Origin: Neoarius graeffei | Taxonomy: Eukaryota > Chordata > Actinopteri > Siluriformes > Ariidae | NCBI RefSeq assembly: GCF_027579695.1 | Contig: NC_083592.1 | Location: 38,628,214-38,692,213, forward strand | DNA length: 64,000 nt | Direction of reading: 5' to 3' | In this document: positions 30,935 to 42,683 of the stretch, in pieces | Position numbering within the stretch: position 1 is the stretch's first letter | Layout of the letters: every line of letters begins with the position of its first letter | Program-made: the position numbers and the translations under genes | The notes under the pieces: model-generated | What the model saw: only the letters and a program-made list of their open reading frames with translations | Databases searched by the model: none | What the model was told of the DNA's origin: nothing

Positions 30935-32916
30935 CAGGCTTTTAGATAGAGGGGCGTCTGGGCGTCTTTTCGACGCCCTGTACTGAAAAAAACAAGAAAT
31001 TGGACGCCCTACTTTTTAGTACGACGCCCTAAAGACGCCCTAATATTTCCTCCCGTGTTATGTCCGGTAACTTAGCTGAATATGTTAAAAAATCGCCGAG
31101 TCTGAGCTTTCCGAGGATCTACAAGCTTTGTTGACACCGCCATTTTGGAAATTTCAGAAGTCTCGCTTTGACAGCTGTCTTTCCCGAAGACGCCCAGGGT
31201 TACCATAGCAACAGCACGAGCCCAGAGTACAAAATATAGGCACCCGCCGCAGAGCTACAGAAACACGCGTTTCTATGGCTGCACTAATTTCAAAGTTGTG
31301 AGAGCCCTCGTTATAAATAAATGGGTTATTAAATAAATTTGGTGTACAAAGCACTTGTAATATGCGTTCCCAGAGCAGAGGGGGAAAAGATGTATGCCTA
31401 GGAGACACTGGCATAAATATCCAGACAATATAGCCGTAGACTATATTGCCGCAGCTAAATGTGGAATGTAGTCTATAGAAAACCGGCCTTACCTGACATG
31501 TTATTTATCCCGAATAAATCCTTTTAACAGTAAATAACACATTTTCATGCAGATTTTCCCAACATTACAGGCTACGTAGTGGAGAGTGTGGTAGTCGAGC
31601 CGGCGGGTAGTATTTCTAGTAGGCTAAACAATAATCAAATACGACACGTTCTAAAGGATGCTGGGATTCCAAAGAACGCACGTGAAAAGGACGAACACGT
31701 GGGATATTTGGTAAGGAAGATAGAAGATAGATTTTTCTGAGTTTTTTGGGCATGACAGGAAGAAAATGAAGAAAAGAGGAAGGCAAACAACGATTTCCAA
31801 CTTCTTTCAGAAGAGAACTCATGTAAGTTTTTTTTTTTTCTTCTGTAACTGTTGATAGGCTTGGAATGTCAAAAAACTATCACAATCCCATAACTAGACA
31901 GCCAGGTTTCTTGCATGAATAAATAGGGATGACCGGGGTTGGTTGTCACAAGTTATGGTTGTCACATTCGTCATATCTCAGCCACCATAGGGCGCTGCTC
32001 AATTCCACCAAGATAGAAATGTTTAGAATTAGTACTGGGGTCATTCTACCTGAAAAGTTATTGTGTGTTGCATGCATTTCAAAGGTGAGAACAATTTGAA
32101 GGTTTTTCATACCTAAATGTAAATTTTTAGTACCTTGGTTTTTACCTTCTAGCTTTGTAATTAATGGGTTTCTATTGAAAAAACGAATACTATTATAATG
32201 TTTGAAGACTTAGCCATATTTCCTGTGTGTTTTTTTCTTTGTTATACTAAATCTTTGGACGCTAGCGGCTTTGAAAGCAAAACTGGTCAGCCGGGGTTGG
32301 TTGTCACACTGTGTTCGGGGTTGGTTGTCACATGTAATGCAATTGCAATAGGTGCACTACTGACTGAGACAAACACAGCTACAACAAGCTTTATTTATGT
32401 AGTATTCTGCGATCAGAAAGCTTTATAGCTAATTTGTCATGCTTAATATGCAACTCCAGCTCAAAAAATCCCAGAAATATACCCATTTTAATAATAATAT
32501 TCATTAAAAATATACGCAGTTTGCAGTGTATTTTGTTTTGGTGTTCCCAAAGTTGATATTGTATTACCAATCTGTTATACCTACATGTATTTTGAATACA
32601 TTTTCTTTAACATTTTTACATAATTCTCAAAAATATGTATGTATTTTCGGTTCCTGTACCGCCCCATTGAAATAACATTGTGACAACCAACCCTATAGGG
32701 AAAAACACTTGGCTGTATTGCTCAAAATTTGCTGTCAAAATGAAGGAAATAGCATTTGAGAGCATTAGAAATTTCAAAATTTTCCGGGGGAGTACCCCCG
32801 GAACCCCCTAAAACACTCGTGCCAGCGGCGCTCAACGCGCCGCTACACCTCACCACATACAGTGACACCTGCAAAAAAGTTAGACTCCCTAAAAAAAAAT
32901 CCTGCCTAAAAGCCTG
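30935..32916 (+). mobile_element. hAT- or P-like transposon with exon remnants
   Basis: Ends CAGGCTTTTAG and CTAAAAGCCTG are flanked by CTTACTCG on both sides (30927-30934, 32917-32924), an exact 8-bp duplication. Inside the left end are repeated GACGCCC motifs. Inside lie at least one exon with a consensus donor and repeated GGTTGGTTGTCACA motifs. No catalytic domain recognised. Confidence 0.8.
31766..31822 (+). CDS. Leader exon with PIP-box-like motif
   Basis: ATG at 31766 reads MKKRGRQTTISNFFQKRTH and then a perfect donor GTAAGT. QTTISNFF fits the QxxIxxFF PCNA-interacting (PIP) pattern, and basic leaders followed by SxFF are common at the start of hAT-type transposases. An upstream open stretch (31568-31738) ends in a stop and is probably a separate exon or leader. 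Function is an inference from 19 residues. Confidence 0.4.
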
Positions 32917-32924
32917 CTTACTCG

Positions 32925-33441
32925 AGATCTGATTTACATGGATATTCATGTGAAGGGTGTGTTACTAGGATTTAAACTATTCTGCTTATATAAAGTATAG
33001 TGTCAAAATATTCACTGTTAATGCAAGAAAAAGGAAACTTATCTGAACAACCAGTGTAGAAACACTTGGACATAATCCTGTTGTGCTCGGATTTAAGGTT
33101 ATTATTGTATTTCAAGAAATCTGATAAACACTTGGGATTAGGCGAATATACATGCAATGAATAACTCCTCTACTGTTTTTCTACATCTGTGTATAAGTAC
33201 AATCAGTACAGTCAGCTGTATTTGGATCATAATAGAAGCAATAATGATGGAAGATGATGTAATAAAGAGCAACAGTAAAGAAACCTTAAAGCAGACTTAT
33301 TAGCCTGGTCTCCATTGTAGTTTTGTACACAATAGAAGCAATATTCTAAAAATTTCGACAAAACACAACAGCCAATGGGCCGTGTTTCCATGAAGTAATG
33401 TTATGTGATTAAAGCTGGGTTTTCTCCTCTCGCAATAGCTC
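32925..33441. other. Unique sequence, no gene recognised
   Basis: AT-rich with no coding or repeat signal. Confidence 0.5.
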
Positions 33442-33445
33442 TTAA

Positions 33446-34132
33446 AGTGCATATCACGGGTAAATTCAGGAGCAAGATCGATGTAATTCTTCTATTTTAT
33501 ATTAAACTTTGATGAAATATCTGTAACATTTCTGCATTCTCTGCAATTTTTTTTTTACCTTGCGCAATGCCAGAAGAATTCAGTTGAAATCAAGCCATTT
33601 GAGGCGAATTGGTCCGCCTCTAAAAAAACTTGGCATTTGAATTTCCCGGGAAACATTGATTTTCGTGACGTCGTGTGCAGGACGCCTCGCTCTGAATCCT
33701 ACGTCAGCGCTGGTTTGTTTATGAGAAAACGACCTGGTGGTTTTCTGCAAATTTCTTCAACGTTATCACGTAATTATTAAAATGGTTAACAGATGTATCG
33801 TAGGAGGGTGTAGCAACACCAATCTTGATGGGATTAGTACTCATCATTTCCCAAAAGACCGGACAATGAGAGAGAAATGGGAGCGCTTGGTCTACACAGG
33901 CTGTGCACTGAAACCGTGCAAAGCTCTCGCAGCCTGCTGGCGCTTCCGCAGGTGACGTCACGAATCCGGCTTCAGACTCCCTTGGGATTTTTCCAGATGA
34001 GTTTTGTTATTTTATTTTTTTTTCTGCTGTAGACAGATGGCCTTGTGCAAAATCACCCTTCTGGATGAGTGTGTAAAGGGACATACTTTCATATAAAAAA
34101 AAAAAACACGAAATTGGTCCAGAATATGCCCT
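33446..34132 (+). mobile_element. THAP-exon element with TTAA target, copy 2
   Basis: Same ends as 29353, flanked by TTAA (33442-33445 and 34133-34136). Confidence 0.87.
33782..33951 (+). CDS. THAP-domain first exon, TTAA family copy 2
   Basis: A 170-nt exon from MVNRCIVGGCSNTNLDGIST to a CCGCAG|GTGACG donor, with Cys5, Cys10, HHFPKD, REKWERL and then LKPCKAL. It is undamaged in frame, but the second zinc-ligand pair is missing, so it would bind zinc only if spliced to a following exon. Confidence 0.68.
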
Positions 34133-34136
34133 TTAA

Positions 34137-34851
34137 AGAGCGCCCTTTTTTCAGTAAGGTAGTGTTTTCTATTTTTTTCATGTCATGGATGTAATTTAAA
34201 CGCAAAAAACATCTCTATTTCAGTTTTGTGAAATATTGCTGGATCGACTCATCCTAAACAATCACCTCATTCAAACGTTTTTGAAATATTTGAGGTTTTT
34301 TTTTTTATTTTTATTTTTTTTATTCATGTGTTTCCATTACTCATATTTTAAAGTTCACTATTTCAGTTTGTGCATTAAGCAGATTAACAGAAACATGGCT
34401 GTTGGCTTCTAGTAACCTTGAGTCCATTGTGATTCCATCTGACAAACACATAATTTGCTGTGTAGTTGAAAAAAGGTATCGTGTACTTTGAAAAGATGTA
34501 GCATTGATCAGAAAAACTCTGCTAGTTTGTGGATAAAAATTGACAGCAGTGCAATACATAAAATCATACAGATACGGGTCAGCAGCTTGAAGCATATATG
34601 CGGAACCACGGCCTCACTTTTCGTTTATAAATGCCTTGAGACCTCAAGAATGGCACAGGAATAGTTTTAAGCGTTAACAATAAATCTAACATAGTAATTT
34701 TTACGATTAAAGTGATTCATACAGGTAGCGGTCTGAATGAATGACCTTGACGTCACCGCAGGAAGTCTATCGGTCTCATCGCCATTTCCGCTATACTAAA
34801 ACACAGAGCTGACTGCAACTCCGATCCTCCATTTTGAGTTAATTTATCACC
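34137..34851. other. Possible left arm of the element carrying the THAP gene
   Basis: TTAA at 34707-34710 is followed by AGTGATTCATACAGG, which resembles the AGTGCATATCACGGG end of the TTAA elements. It may be the left end of the element holding the THAP gene at 34852. The matching right end was not found. Confidence 0.35.
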
Positions 34852-35895
34852 ATGCCACGTAAATGTGTTGCTGATAGGGATGTCCCGATCAGGTTTTTTT
34901 GCCCTCCGATCCGATACCGATCATTTGATTTTGAGTATCTGCCGATACCGAGTCCCGATCCGATACTTCTTATAATCCATAAAAAATAATAAAGACGAGG
35001 AAAGAAATGGATCCAGGATGTTCCTCATTTTTTATTTAACACCTTATTTTAACATCCAACAACTCCGTTAGCAAACAGAGCACTTACGTGAGGCAGTTTG
35101 AACAATAAATAACAAATTTAAAAAAATAACCTTAAAATACCTGGCAGGAATGTAAACAAATAAAAAAAAATAAAGTGCCACAGTGCCGGTAATTTGCTTT
35201 TAAGAACGCATCTCACAGTGGTGTACAGTAATTTCAATTAAGGAAATGAAAGTTTTTCTTGATGAAAACAAGCATTTCTACCCTTTCAGGTTTGAGCCCG
35301 TTTCTTTTGTCATCCAACGAAAAAAAAAAATGATCTCATGCTTTGCTTTCCGCTTCGAACTGCTTCCGTGTTCAACTTTGCCGGCAACAGGCAGCCAATA
35401 ACCAATAGCGTCTCCGCTACAAAGTGATGTCATGCCGCACGCGTTGATGTTGCCATGTTGAGACAAGAGGTCTGGTCTCACTCTGTGCCAACGCATAGCT
35501 ATTGATGTGTTAAAAATGAGAATATATTATATAGATATATATCCGATCCCTGATCGGGAGGCAATGCCCGATTCCGATCGAGTCTGAAACCATGTGATCG
35601 GGCCCGATTTCCGATCACGTGATCGGATCGGGACATCCCTAGTTGCTGACCGGTGCAGCAACACGACAGAAGGTGGATTTACGTTGCATTCATGGCCCAA
35701 GAATGTTCAAATTACAAAGAATTGGACGCGTTTTGTGATAAGTTCACGGGCACATTGGGCGCCTACGAAGTGGTCTCTCCTCTGCTCCGCACATTTTACT
35801 GAAGACTCGTATGAGACCTCTGATCTGTTGAGGAGCGTTGGCTATAAGCCCATATTGAAAGAGGGTGCAGTACCAACAATTAAAGGAAAAGGAAG
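34852..35895 (+). pseudogene. THAP-domain gene, first exon broken by a hAT MITE
   Basis: The exon starts MPRKCVAD at 34852, is interrupted at 34875, and resumes at 35650. Without the insert it covers about 89 codons: Cys5, Cys10, HSWPK, W33, Cys53, His56 (LLCSAHF) and the AVPTI motif at 81-85, the complete C2CH THAP signature. It ends at AAG|GTATTT. The insert has in-frame stops, so the exon cannot be translated as is. It could be a host THAP gene or a transposon gene. The full domain in one exon distinguishes it from the other THAP exons here. Confidence 0.82.
34875..35641. mobile_element. hAT MITE inserted in a THAP exon
   Basis: Ends TAGGGATGTCCCGATC and GATCGGGACATCCCTA are inverted. The target GTTGCTGA is duplicated exactly at 34867-34874 and 35642-35649 (8 bp, as in hAT). 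The subterminal parts repeat GATCGG/CCGATC. Confidence 0.95.
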
Positions 35896-35940
35896 GTATT
35901 TATTTTATTTATTTTTTAAAAGGAAAATAAGTTCAGTTGC

Positions 35941-36317
35941 GGGCGGCACGGTGGTGTAGTGGTTAGCGCTGTCGCCTCACAGCAAGAAGGTCCTGGGTTC
36001 GAGCCCCGGGGCCGGCGAGGGCCTTTCTGTGTGGAGTTTGCATGTTCTCCCCGTGTCCGCGTGGGTTTCCTCCAGGTGCTCCGGTTTCCCCCACAGTCCA
36101 AAGACATGCAGGTTAGGTTAACTGGTGACTCTAAATTGACCGTAGGTGTGAATGTGAGTGTGAATGGTTGTCTGTGTCTATGTGTCAGCCCTGTGATGAC
36201 CTGGCGACTTGTCCAGGGTGTACCCCGCCTTTCGCCCGTAGTCAGCTGGGATAGGCTCCAGCTTGCCTGCGACCCTGTAGAAGGATAAAGCGGCTAGAGA
36301 TAATGAGATGAGATGAG
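35941..36317 (+). repeat. tRNA-derived SINE, type A, full copy
   Basis: Complete from GGGCGGCACGG to GATGAGATGAG. Exact 12-bp duplication AAGTTCAGTTGC at 35929-35940 and 36318-36329. A good reference copy for the family. Confidence 0.97.
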
Positions 36318-36495
36318 AAGTTCAGTTGCACCAGTTCTCCTGGAGTGTGAGCCGAGGGTTGTTGCTAAAACCCGGGACGGGACGAGACGTATCATTCGGG
36401 TAGTGACCTCCCCATGGTTGTTGCTAAAACTGATGACGTCCTGTCCCGGGTTTTAGTAATTGTCTGAGCTGAGCAGTAATGGCGGAGTAGTCAGT

Positions 36496-36677
36496 ATGGA
36501 GAAAATGGAGAATGAGTGGAGAAGCCATCTGATTTTCCCACTGGATATGCTCGCCTCAGCAGCAATATCTCGCCCTTACGTGGAAGAAGCGAATGAACGG
36601 AGAACTGAACGAACAACTGAAAGTCAGTTTGTTTCAAAACAATCGGCTGCGAGATCGGCCTTCAAGAACACAGACGG
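36496..36677 (+). CDS. Unrecognised first exon (61 codons) with donor
   Basis: ATG at 36496 starts MEKMENEWRSHLIFPLDML, followed by charged, Arg/Glu-rich sequence, to KNTDG and GTAAGC, a good donor. Upstream lie an inverted CCCGGGTTTTAG motif pair and CpG-rich DNA, as at other exon starts in this window. I do not recognise the protein. It may belong to the same element as the THAP gene or be a separate first exon. Confidence 0.4.
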
Positions 36678-37022
36678 GTAAGCTGTGATTCTCACTTGTT
36701 TAGCTGAATTTAGATTAATACATGTAACTTGTATTGTGTGTTTAAGTTACCGGTATAAGATGATTTAATTTGCTTCAGAATGTGATTGTCTCAGTTCATC
36801 TAATTATTTAATTAGTCTTTTACGTTTTATCAGTGAAAATGCATGCATGTACATGTATGTTGCACAAGTTATAACACCTATCCTGTTTTAATCAGGGTCA
36901 ACCCACAATCAGTGAAGTCAAATCAGTCTTAGTTGAGCAAGTCGGTAACGATATTTTACTTTCACCGTAAATTTTTATTTATATGACTTTGGTCTATAGC
37001 TGTAAAAAGGCCTCGGCCTTAA

Positions 37023-37701
37023 AGGGCATATTCTGGACCAGTTTTGGTTTTTTTTTTATATGAAAGTATGTCCCTTTTACACACTCCTCCAGAAGGGTAA
37101 TTTAGCACAAGACCATCTGTCTACAGCAGAAAAAATAAAATAACAAAACGCGTCTGGAAAATCCCAAGGGAGTCTGGAGCCAGATTCGTGACGTCACCTG
37201 CGGAAGCGCCAGCAGGCTGCGAGAGCTTTGCACGGTTTCAGTGCACAGCCTGTGTAGACCAAGCGCTCCCATTTCTCTCTCATTGTCCGGGCTTTTGGGA
37301 AACGATGAGTACTAATCCCATCAAGATTGGTGTTGCTACACCCTCCTACGATACATCTGTTAACCATTTTAATAATTACACGATAACGTTGAAGAAATTT
37401 GCAGAAAACCACCAGGTCGTTTTCTCATAAACAAACCAGCGCTGACGTAGGATTCAGAGGGAGGCGTCCCGCACGCGACGTCACGAAAATCAATGTTTCC
37501 CGGGAAATCCAAACGCCAAGTTTTTTCAGAGGCGGACCAATTCACCTCAAATGGCTTGATTTCAGCTGAATTTTTCTGGTATTGCGCAAGGTAATAAAAA
37601 ATCGCAGAGAATGCAGAATGTGACAGATATTTGACCAAAGTTTAATATAAAATAGGAGAATTCCATTGATCTTGCTCCTGAATTTACCCGTGATATGCAC
37701 T
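37023..37701 (-). mobile_element. THAP-exon element with TTAA target, copy 3
   Basis: Inverted copy: right-type end AGGGCATATTCTGG at the left, ending GATATGCACT. TTAA on both sides (37019-37022, 37702-37705). Confidence 0.87.
37198..37367 (-). CDS. THAP-domain first exon, TTAA family copy 3
   Basis: Minus-strand 170-nt exon from the ATG at 37367, with the same MVNRCIVGGCSNTNLDGIST start, HRFPKA and REKWERL, and the same CAG|GTGACG donor. In frame. Confidence 0.68.
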
Positions 37702-37705
37702 TTAA

Positions 37706-38515
37706 AACCGGTTACCACTGTGATGTCACGCACTCAGGGCTGGCTGACTCAGCGGGGCAGCTCGAATGCCAACTTTGCGGTCGATTTTAACTCTCAAAAA
37801 TATATATGTATCTTTATTCTCATTTATGCAGCATGGAGATACTGTCCACTCAGAAATGTATTTAAAAATAAAGGTTCTGCTTATATCCTTTAAGGTAGTG
37901 TTCCGCCATCAGAATGAGGGGGAACTGTGATTGTTGGTGCACAATGGGCTGGTTTAAATATTTCTATAACTGCTGATCATCTGGGATTTTCATGCACCGC
38001 AGTCTAAAGATTAATGGAATGGTGCAATAAAGAAAAAAGCATTCAGTGCAATCATATCAACATGGATCAGAATCTCAAAGGAATGTTACCAACATCTTGT
38101 GGAATCCATGCCATGAAGAATTTGAGAGCAAAGCGAGGCCCTATCCAGTATTCGTATAGTGTTCCTGATAAAGTGTTCAGTGAGTGTATATAAAGAGTCC
38201 TGATTATGACAACCTAACCCTGATCCCTCAGGCAGTGTTCTCCGTGTCAGATTATACCATGATTAAAGAAACTGTACTAAGGTCTGCTCATGTCCTCGCT
38301 TATCGCAATTTGGGCTCGTGTGGAAAACGGGATCGCACAAGCAAACGTTCTTCAAAGTGATCTTGTGGTAATAAATGTGAGGTTTTTTTTGTTTGTTTGT
38401 TTGTTTTTGTTTTTTAATCTGTTAGCATACCATATTTGTAGATGCCTATGGTTTTTGCATAATTCTGTTCCATCTTTCTATTGGTGTTTTTGGATGAGCA
38501 TCATGGCAGCAAACA
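37706..38515. other. Unique sequence, no gene recognised
   Basis: No coding exon or repeat ends identified. Confidence 0.5.
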
Positions 38516-38523
38516 GTTTTTAA

Positions 38524-39070
38524 TAGTGCTGTCAAAAATGTCGCGTTATTAACGCGTTAACTTGACTCAATTTTAACGGCGATAATTTTTTTTATCGCGA
38601 GATTAACGCTCTGTGACATGATGTAGGTTTTTCATAAGCTTTTGAAACTGCCAGGAACTTGGAACAGAGACTTTGCTTAGAAAAACGATAGCAGCTAGAC
38701 TGTAATGCCACGCCCCGCACAGCCAGAGTCCTCTGCCCTCCCCCCAAAGAACCAGCGCGGGCAGGGCGCGCTAGCCCCGCGCCTCGGGACGAAGAGCCAC
38801 GGTGCTCGGCTTAGGTTTCGTTTTCCCATCGGCGGCTCCAGCCCGACTTTGCAGTGGCTGTGACAAGACGTGTTATGCTCTGCAATAAAAAAAAAAAAAA
38901 CATTGGTACAAAGCAAGCCCATTCACTTTTTTATGCTGATAAGAGAATTACAATGGTTACAAAATTACAATGTGACAAAAATGTGCGATTAAATTGCGAT
39001 TAATCGCGAGTTAACTATGACAGTCGCGGCATTAATCGTGATTAAATATTTTAATCGCTTGACAGCACTA
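38524..39070. mobile_element. hAT-like MITE
   Basis: Ends TAGTGCTGTCAA and TTGACAGCACTA, with exact 8-bp duplication GTTTTTAA at 38516-38523 and 39071-39078. The subterminal parts are rich in ATTAACGCG/ATCGCGA motifs. No coding sequence. Confidence 0.92.
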
Positions 39071-39164
39071 GTTTTTAATAAACTTTGACACGTCCAGCAC
39101 TTTGTTTGGTCGCTGATGAGTACATCACGTTATGCACGTCACTTTATCTCAACTTTTTGCCTAA

Positions 39165-39730
39165 GACACCGATACGATACTACTTTCGTACCACAACACC
39201 TGTCCACACTAGCAACTATACCGGTACTGTAGCGGTATAACTGTATCGGTACGAAACCCACAAATGTATGGGTTTCGTACCGGTACAGTATCGGTACTGT
39301 AGCGCTTCGCATAGTGTGGACAGATGAAGCGGCTCTGTATTGATACAAATATAATGCGCAAGCACAAAGTCACACACCTCAATCGATGTCTTCGCTGAAT
39401 AAAATAGTGAAGAACGGAGATTCGTTTGTTTCTTTCTCAACTGCCTCGCACGTTTTATACGATTCGACTGAATAAATGACCACCAGAAATACAGACTGTA
39501 CATTGACAACAAAAAGCACACACACGTTGTTTCATCCGCCATATATTCTCGGAAGGAAGTTACTCGGTAACCACGGAAACATTTCGCGCACGTGCATTTA
39601 AACTACCGTGAAAGAAAACCGCAAACATTTCTCGCTAGTGTGGACAGATGCACTAAACTGTACCGGTATACTTTGTATCGATACAGTTCTACCACTTTCG
39701 TACCGGTATAAGTGTGAACACAGCATCATT
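39165..39730. mobile_element. MITE with TACCGGTAC repeats
   Basis: CTGTCCACACTAGCAACTATACCGG at the left is loosely inverted near 39700-39722 (CCGGTATAAGTGTGAACACAG). GTACCGGTAC and ATCGATAC motifs recur on both arms. Ends approximate, no duplication settled. Confidence 0.5.
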
Positions 39731-41042
39731 TATGGATATGTACCCTCAAGTTCCTTTACACAAGACCATGTGATCTTTACTTTACACGTAATTGAGGGGT
39801 ACATGTTTAAACCTGAAGATGTTATTCAAGTCGAGTGTGTCCTCTGTCAGTTCCTAGGATTACCCTGTGTACAAAAACTCCTACATGGCAAATTTGTCAA
39901 ACTTTTGTTTCTTTGACATTAAGGCTTTTTTTTTTTCTTTTGCATAGGCACCAATTTAGCGTGCTTAATCACATTCTTTTCATGTTTGAATAGATTGAGC
40001 TTACCCGTCATTTAACAGCGTAACCCTGTGTACTGAATTTACCATGCATGCATGATGGATGCCTGCTGAGCAGTTTTAACTCATGTGCTACCCCTAAAGT
40101 TATGAGCACATATGAGCTGTTGTGGTGCCCTCATGTTTGTCTACGAATTCATCAATTGTTGAAGAGAAGTATGCTTGAATGCGCTAGGACATGTCAGTCC
40201 ATTAACGATGCTTTGTTTGTTAAAGGTCATGTTTGAGCATTAGCAGAATGGATGAGGAATGCATGCAGTGTGTGCCTGAATCAACATTCTCTTTGTAACT
40301 CCTTGACCTGGTAATTAATCGAATACAATAAAAAGAGACGAGAGCAAAATCTTAATACGCATCCGGTCTATCGTCTTTATGAGGTCTGAAAACGCATCAT
40401 TTCATGAGGAATGGAGTGTCCTCTTTTAGATGCCCAAAATTCCTATGCAGCACGGCTTAAACTAAGCATTATGGATTTGGTAGCGTGCCACTAGAGCCAC
40501 TGCAAAGAACCTCTTCAGCTGCCCTGCTTTTCAGCTCGGCCCTGAATAGATTGCCCCTGGGAAGCGCGAGGAACGCCTTGCTTGACGAGGCCTGCCGTAA
40601 TTGAATGTTTTGATAGCTCTTGAGGGGTTCGAGTCAGAAACTGCAGTCATGCAAAGAATCCAACTGCTTGTTAAGCTTTAAACACGGAGCTTTTCCTACC
40701 ATGATTTTTGCCACTTTATTGAAGATTTGAATAGACGAGCAAAGAAAGTCAAAGGAAGAATCGAACCACCAGAAGCTTGCATTTAGGTGCACCGGGGAAT
40801 GGAATGGAATGGAATGTCGCTGGGCGTAAATCGAGCTGGTACATTTCAAGACTTAGGTTTTGGGCAGGAACAGGCAGGCCTGCAAGAAAAGAGTCTCAAT
40901 AAGGAAAAGCATTCAGATAAACTCAAATGATGTTGGGAAGAAAGTGTTCAGTAGAAGGCTCGAATGCTCCGCTTGGCCACTTGGAAGTCAGTCAGTTAAC
41001 TTGTGTAGTACTATTAATTTATAGCTTTGTGCAGGGGCGGTC
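39731..41042. other. Unique sequence; possible conserved non-coding DNA
   Basis: No repeat was recognised. Moderate complexity and few homopolymers around 40250-40850. No exon was identified. Confidence 0.35.
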
Positions 41043-41046
41043 TTAA

Positions 41047-41673
41047 AGTGCCATTCCACCATTGGATGTATTTTTTTTTTTGGCATAAAATACAATATAT
41101 TTTATGACAACATGACTAGACAGAGAAATCTTTTAGCTTCAAAATGATATATCAAACATAATTTTTTGACAACGACAAGTATATTAATTTTGCGACCAAA
41201 GTCACCTACCCTTTTAATTTCCACGCGGTAGTGAAACGTGATGTCATCGGCAGGTTCCCCTTCTTGTGTACGCACAGATTATCAGCAATGGCGAATAGAA
41301 CGCGATTGTCAGCTTCGGAAAAGAAGCGAAGGAAAATAGCAAGTGATGCCCAAAGGAGACGGTCGATGGTGAATATCGGCACAGCAATCGACAAGTGGAA
41401 ATCGCGTTCTATCCGCCATTGCTGATAATCTGTGCCACGTCACACGTGACGTGGTACACAAGAAGGGGAACCTGCCGATGACATCACGTTTCACTACCGC
41501 GCGGAAATTAAAAGGGTAGGCGAGTTTGGTCGCAAAATTAATATACTTGTCGTTATCAAAAAATTATGTTTGATATATCATTTTGAAGCTAAAAGATTTC
41601 TCTGTCTAGTCATGTTGTCATAAAATATATTGTATTTTATGCCAAAGAATACATCCAATGGTGGAATGGCACT
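41047..41673. mobile_element. Near-palindromic TTAA element
   Basis: AGTGCCATTCCACCATTGG at the left is inverted at the right (CCAATGGTGGAATGGCACT), and the two arms match over most of their length. TTAA flanks both sides (41043-41046, 41674-41677). The AGTG start and TTAA target are shared with the THAP elements, suggesting the same Kolobok-type superfamily. The arms hold a short frame. Confidence 0.88.
41288..41425 (+). CDS. Leader ORF with VNIG motif in the palindromic element
   Basis: ATG at 41288 opens 45 residues: a basic leader (RLSASEKKRRKIASD), then RRRSMVNIGTAIDKWK, then SRSIRHC and a stop. The VNIGxAxxxWxxL pattern is one I associate with leader domains of fish transposon-derived proteins, without a firm name. 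The last residues are antisense of the first arm, since the frame crosses the centre of the palindrome, so it is a truncated exon. Confidence 0.4.
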   Translation: MANRTRLSASEKKRRKIASDAQRRRSMVNIGTAIDKWKSRSIRHC

Positions 41674-41677
41674 TTAA

Positions 41678-42683
41678 CATAGAGGCATAGGTAGGCGGCT
41701 GCTTGGGGCCCCCCACCAGCGGTCGTTGTAGGGGGCCCCCCAACCAACCTCAAAAAAAAAAAAAAGAAAAAGCCCCTTATCATGATTCATGAACACTTCA
41801 AAAGTATGGTACATTTTACTAATATTCCTAAGAAATACGTTGGAGTAGTTAAAATGTCCAGTTCATGGTTATCTGTCCCTACACATACACCCCATACTTT
41901 CACAATGAAATGGACTAGTCCCTTTGTGTAGTAATATAAATGTACTTACGAAAGCAGAGGTAAAAAAAAAAAATCTTCGCTTGAGTCGAAGTAGCTTTGC
42001 CCTATGCACTCCCTTATTATTGTTTAACAAGAAATCAAGATTTCATTACACTTTTTTTAGGGCACTAAGAAAACATCTTGGCACACAACTTTTTATTGAT
42101 ATTTAATTATATGCTTATAACATTTCCAGAAGGATGCTTTTTTTTTTTGGTCTTTGCTTAAAAATTCAAACGTGAGAGTGGGAGGACATTTAAAAGCAGT
42201 CGCACAGTATGTGCTATGGAAAACTGGGCTTTTGGATCTAGTCCAATAGGCACCAGTGTCCTCAGGTTTCAGTTGTAACTGCTTGCTACGCCCAGTCGGC
42301 CTACTCAAATTACCCCTGTACTGTCAGCTCTCTGTCTGTCTGGGCTACGCTGATGACCTCACTCTCGCGGTCCTTTTGGGTGTTCCAGTGTTTAAGAGCG
42401 ATACGTTAATGCTAAAGAAAGAAAGGACTTGGATCTTTTTTAATCCCACTTCTGCCAGCTTCCAAAAAATTCTGCTCCTACTGGAAAGGTTCTGAACTGC
42501 ACTAATAAAAATGTGGGTTTTGTTTGTTTGTTTTTTAATCTAAAAAACATTCTACTTGAAGCTTGGAAAATGTTCAAGCCAGCTCTCTTTCTTTCTTTTG
42601 TTTATGCTGTATGCTCATACTAACCCAGATGAAGACGATGGAAACCAGTCACACATCCTTGGTCATGGGATAACTCCACTGCG
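41678..42683. other. GC-rich inverted motif then unique sequence
   Basis: GGGGCCCCCC at about 41706 and GGGGGCCCCCC at about 41733 may belong to an element into whose TTAA the palindromic unit inserted. The rest to 42683 shows no gene. Confidence 0.4.

Noticed and set aside
33719..33961. Minus-strand frames MTSPAEAPAGCESFARFQ opposite the TTAA THAP exons
   Set aside because: Antisense shadows of the THAP exon; the plus-strand frame has the zinc ligands and donor.
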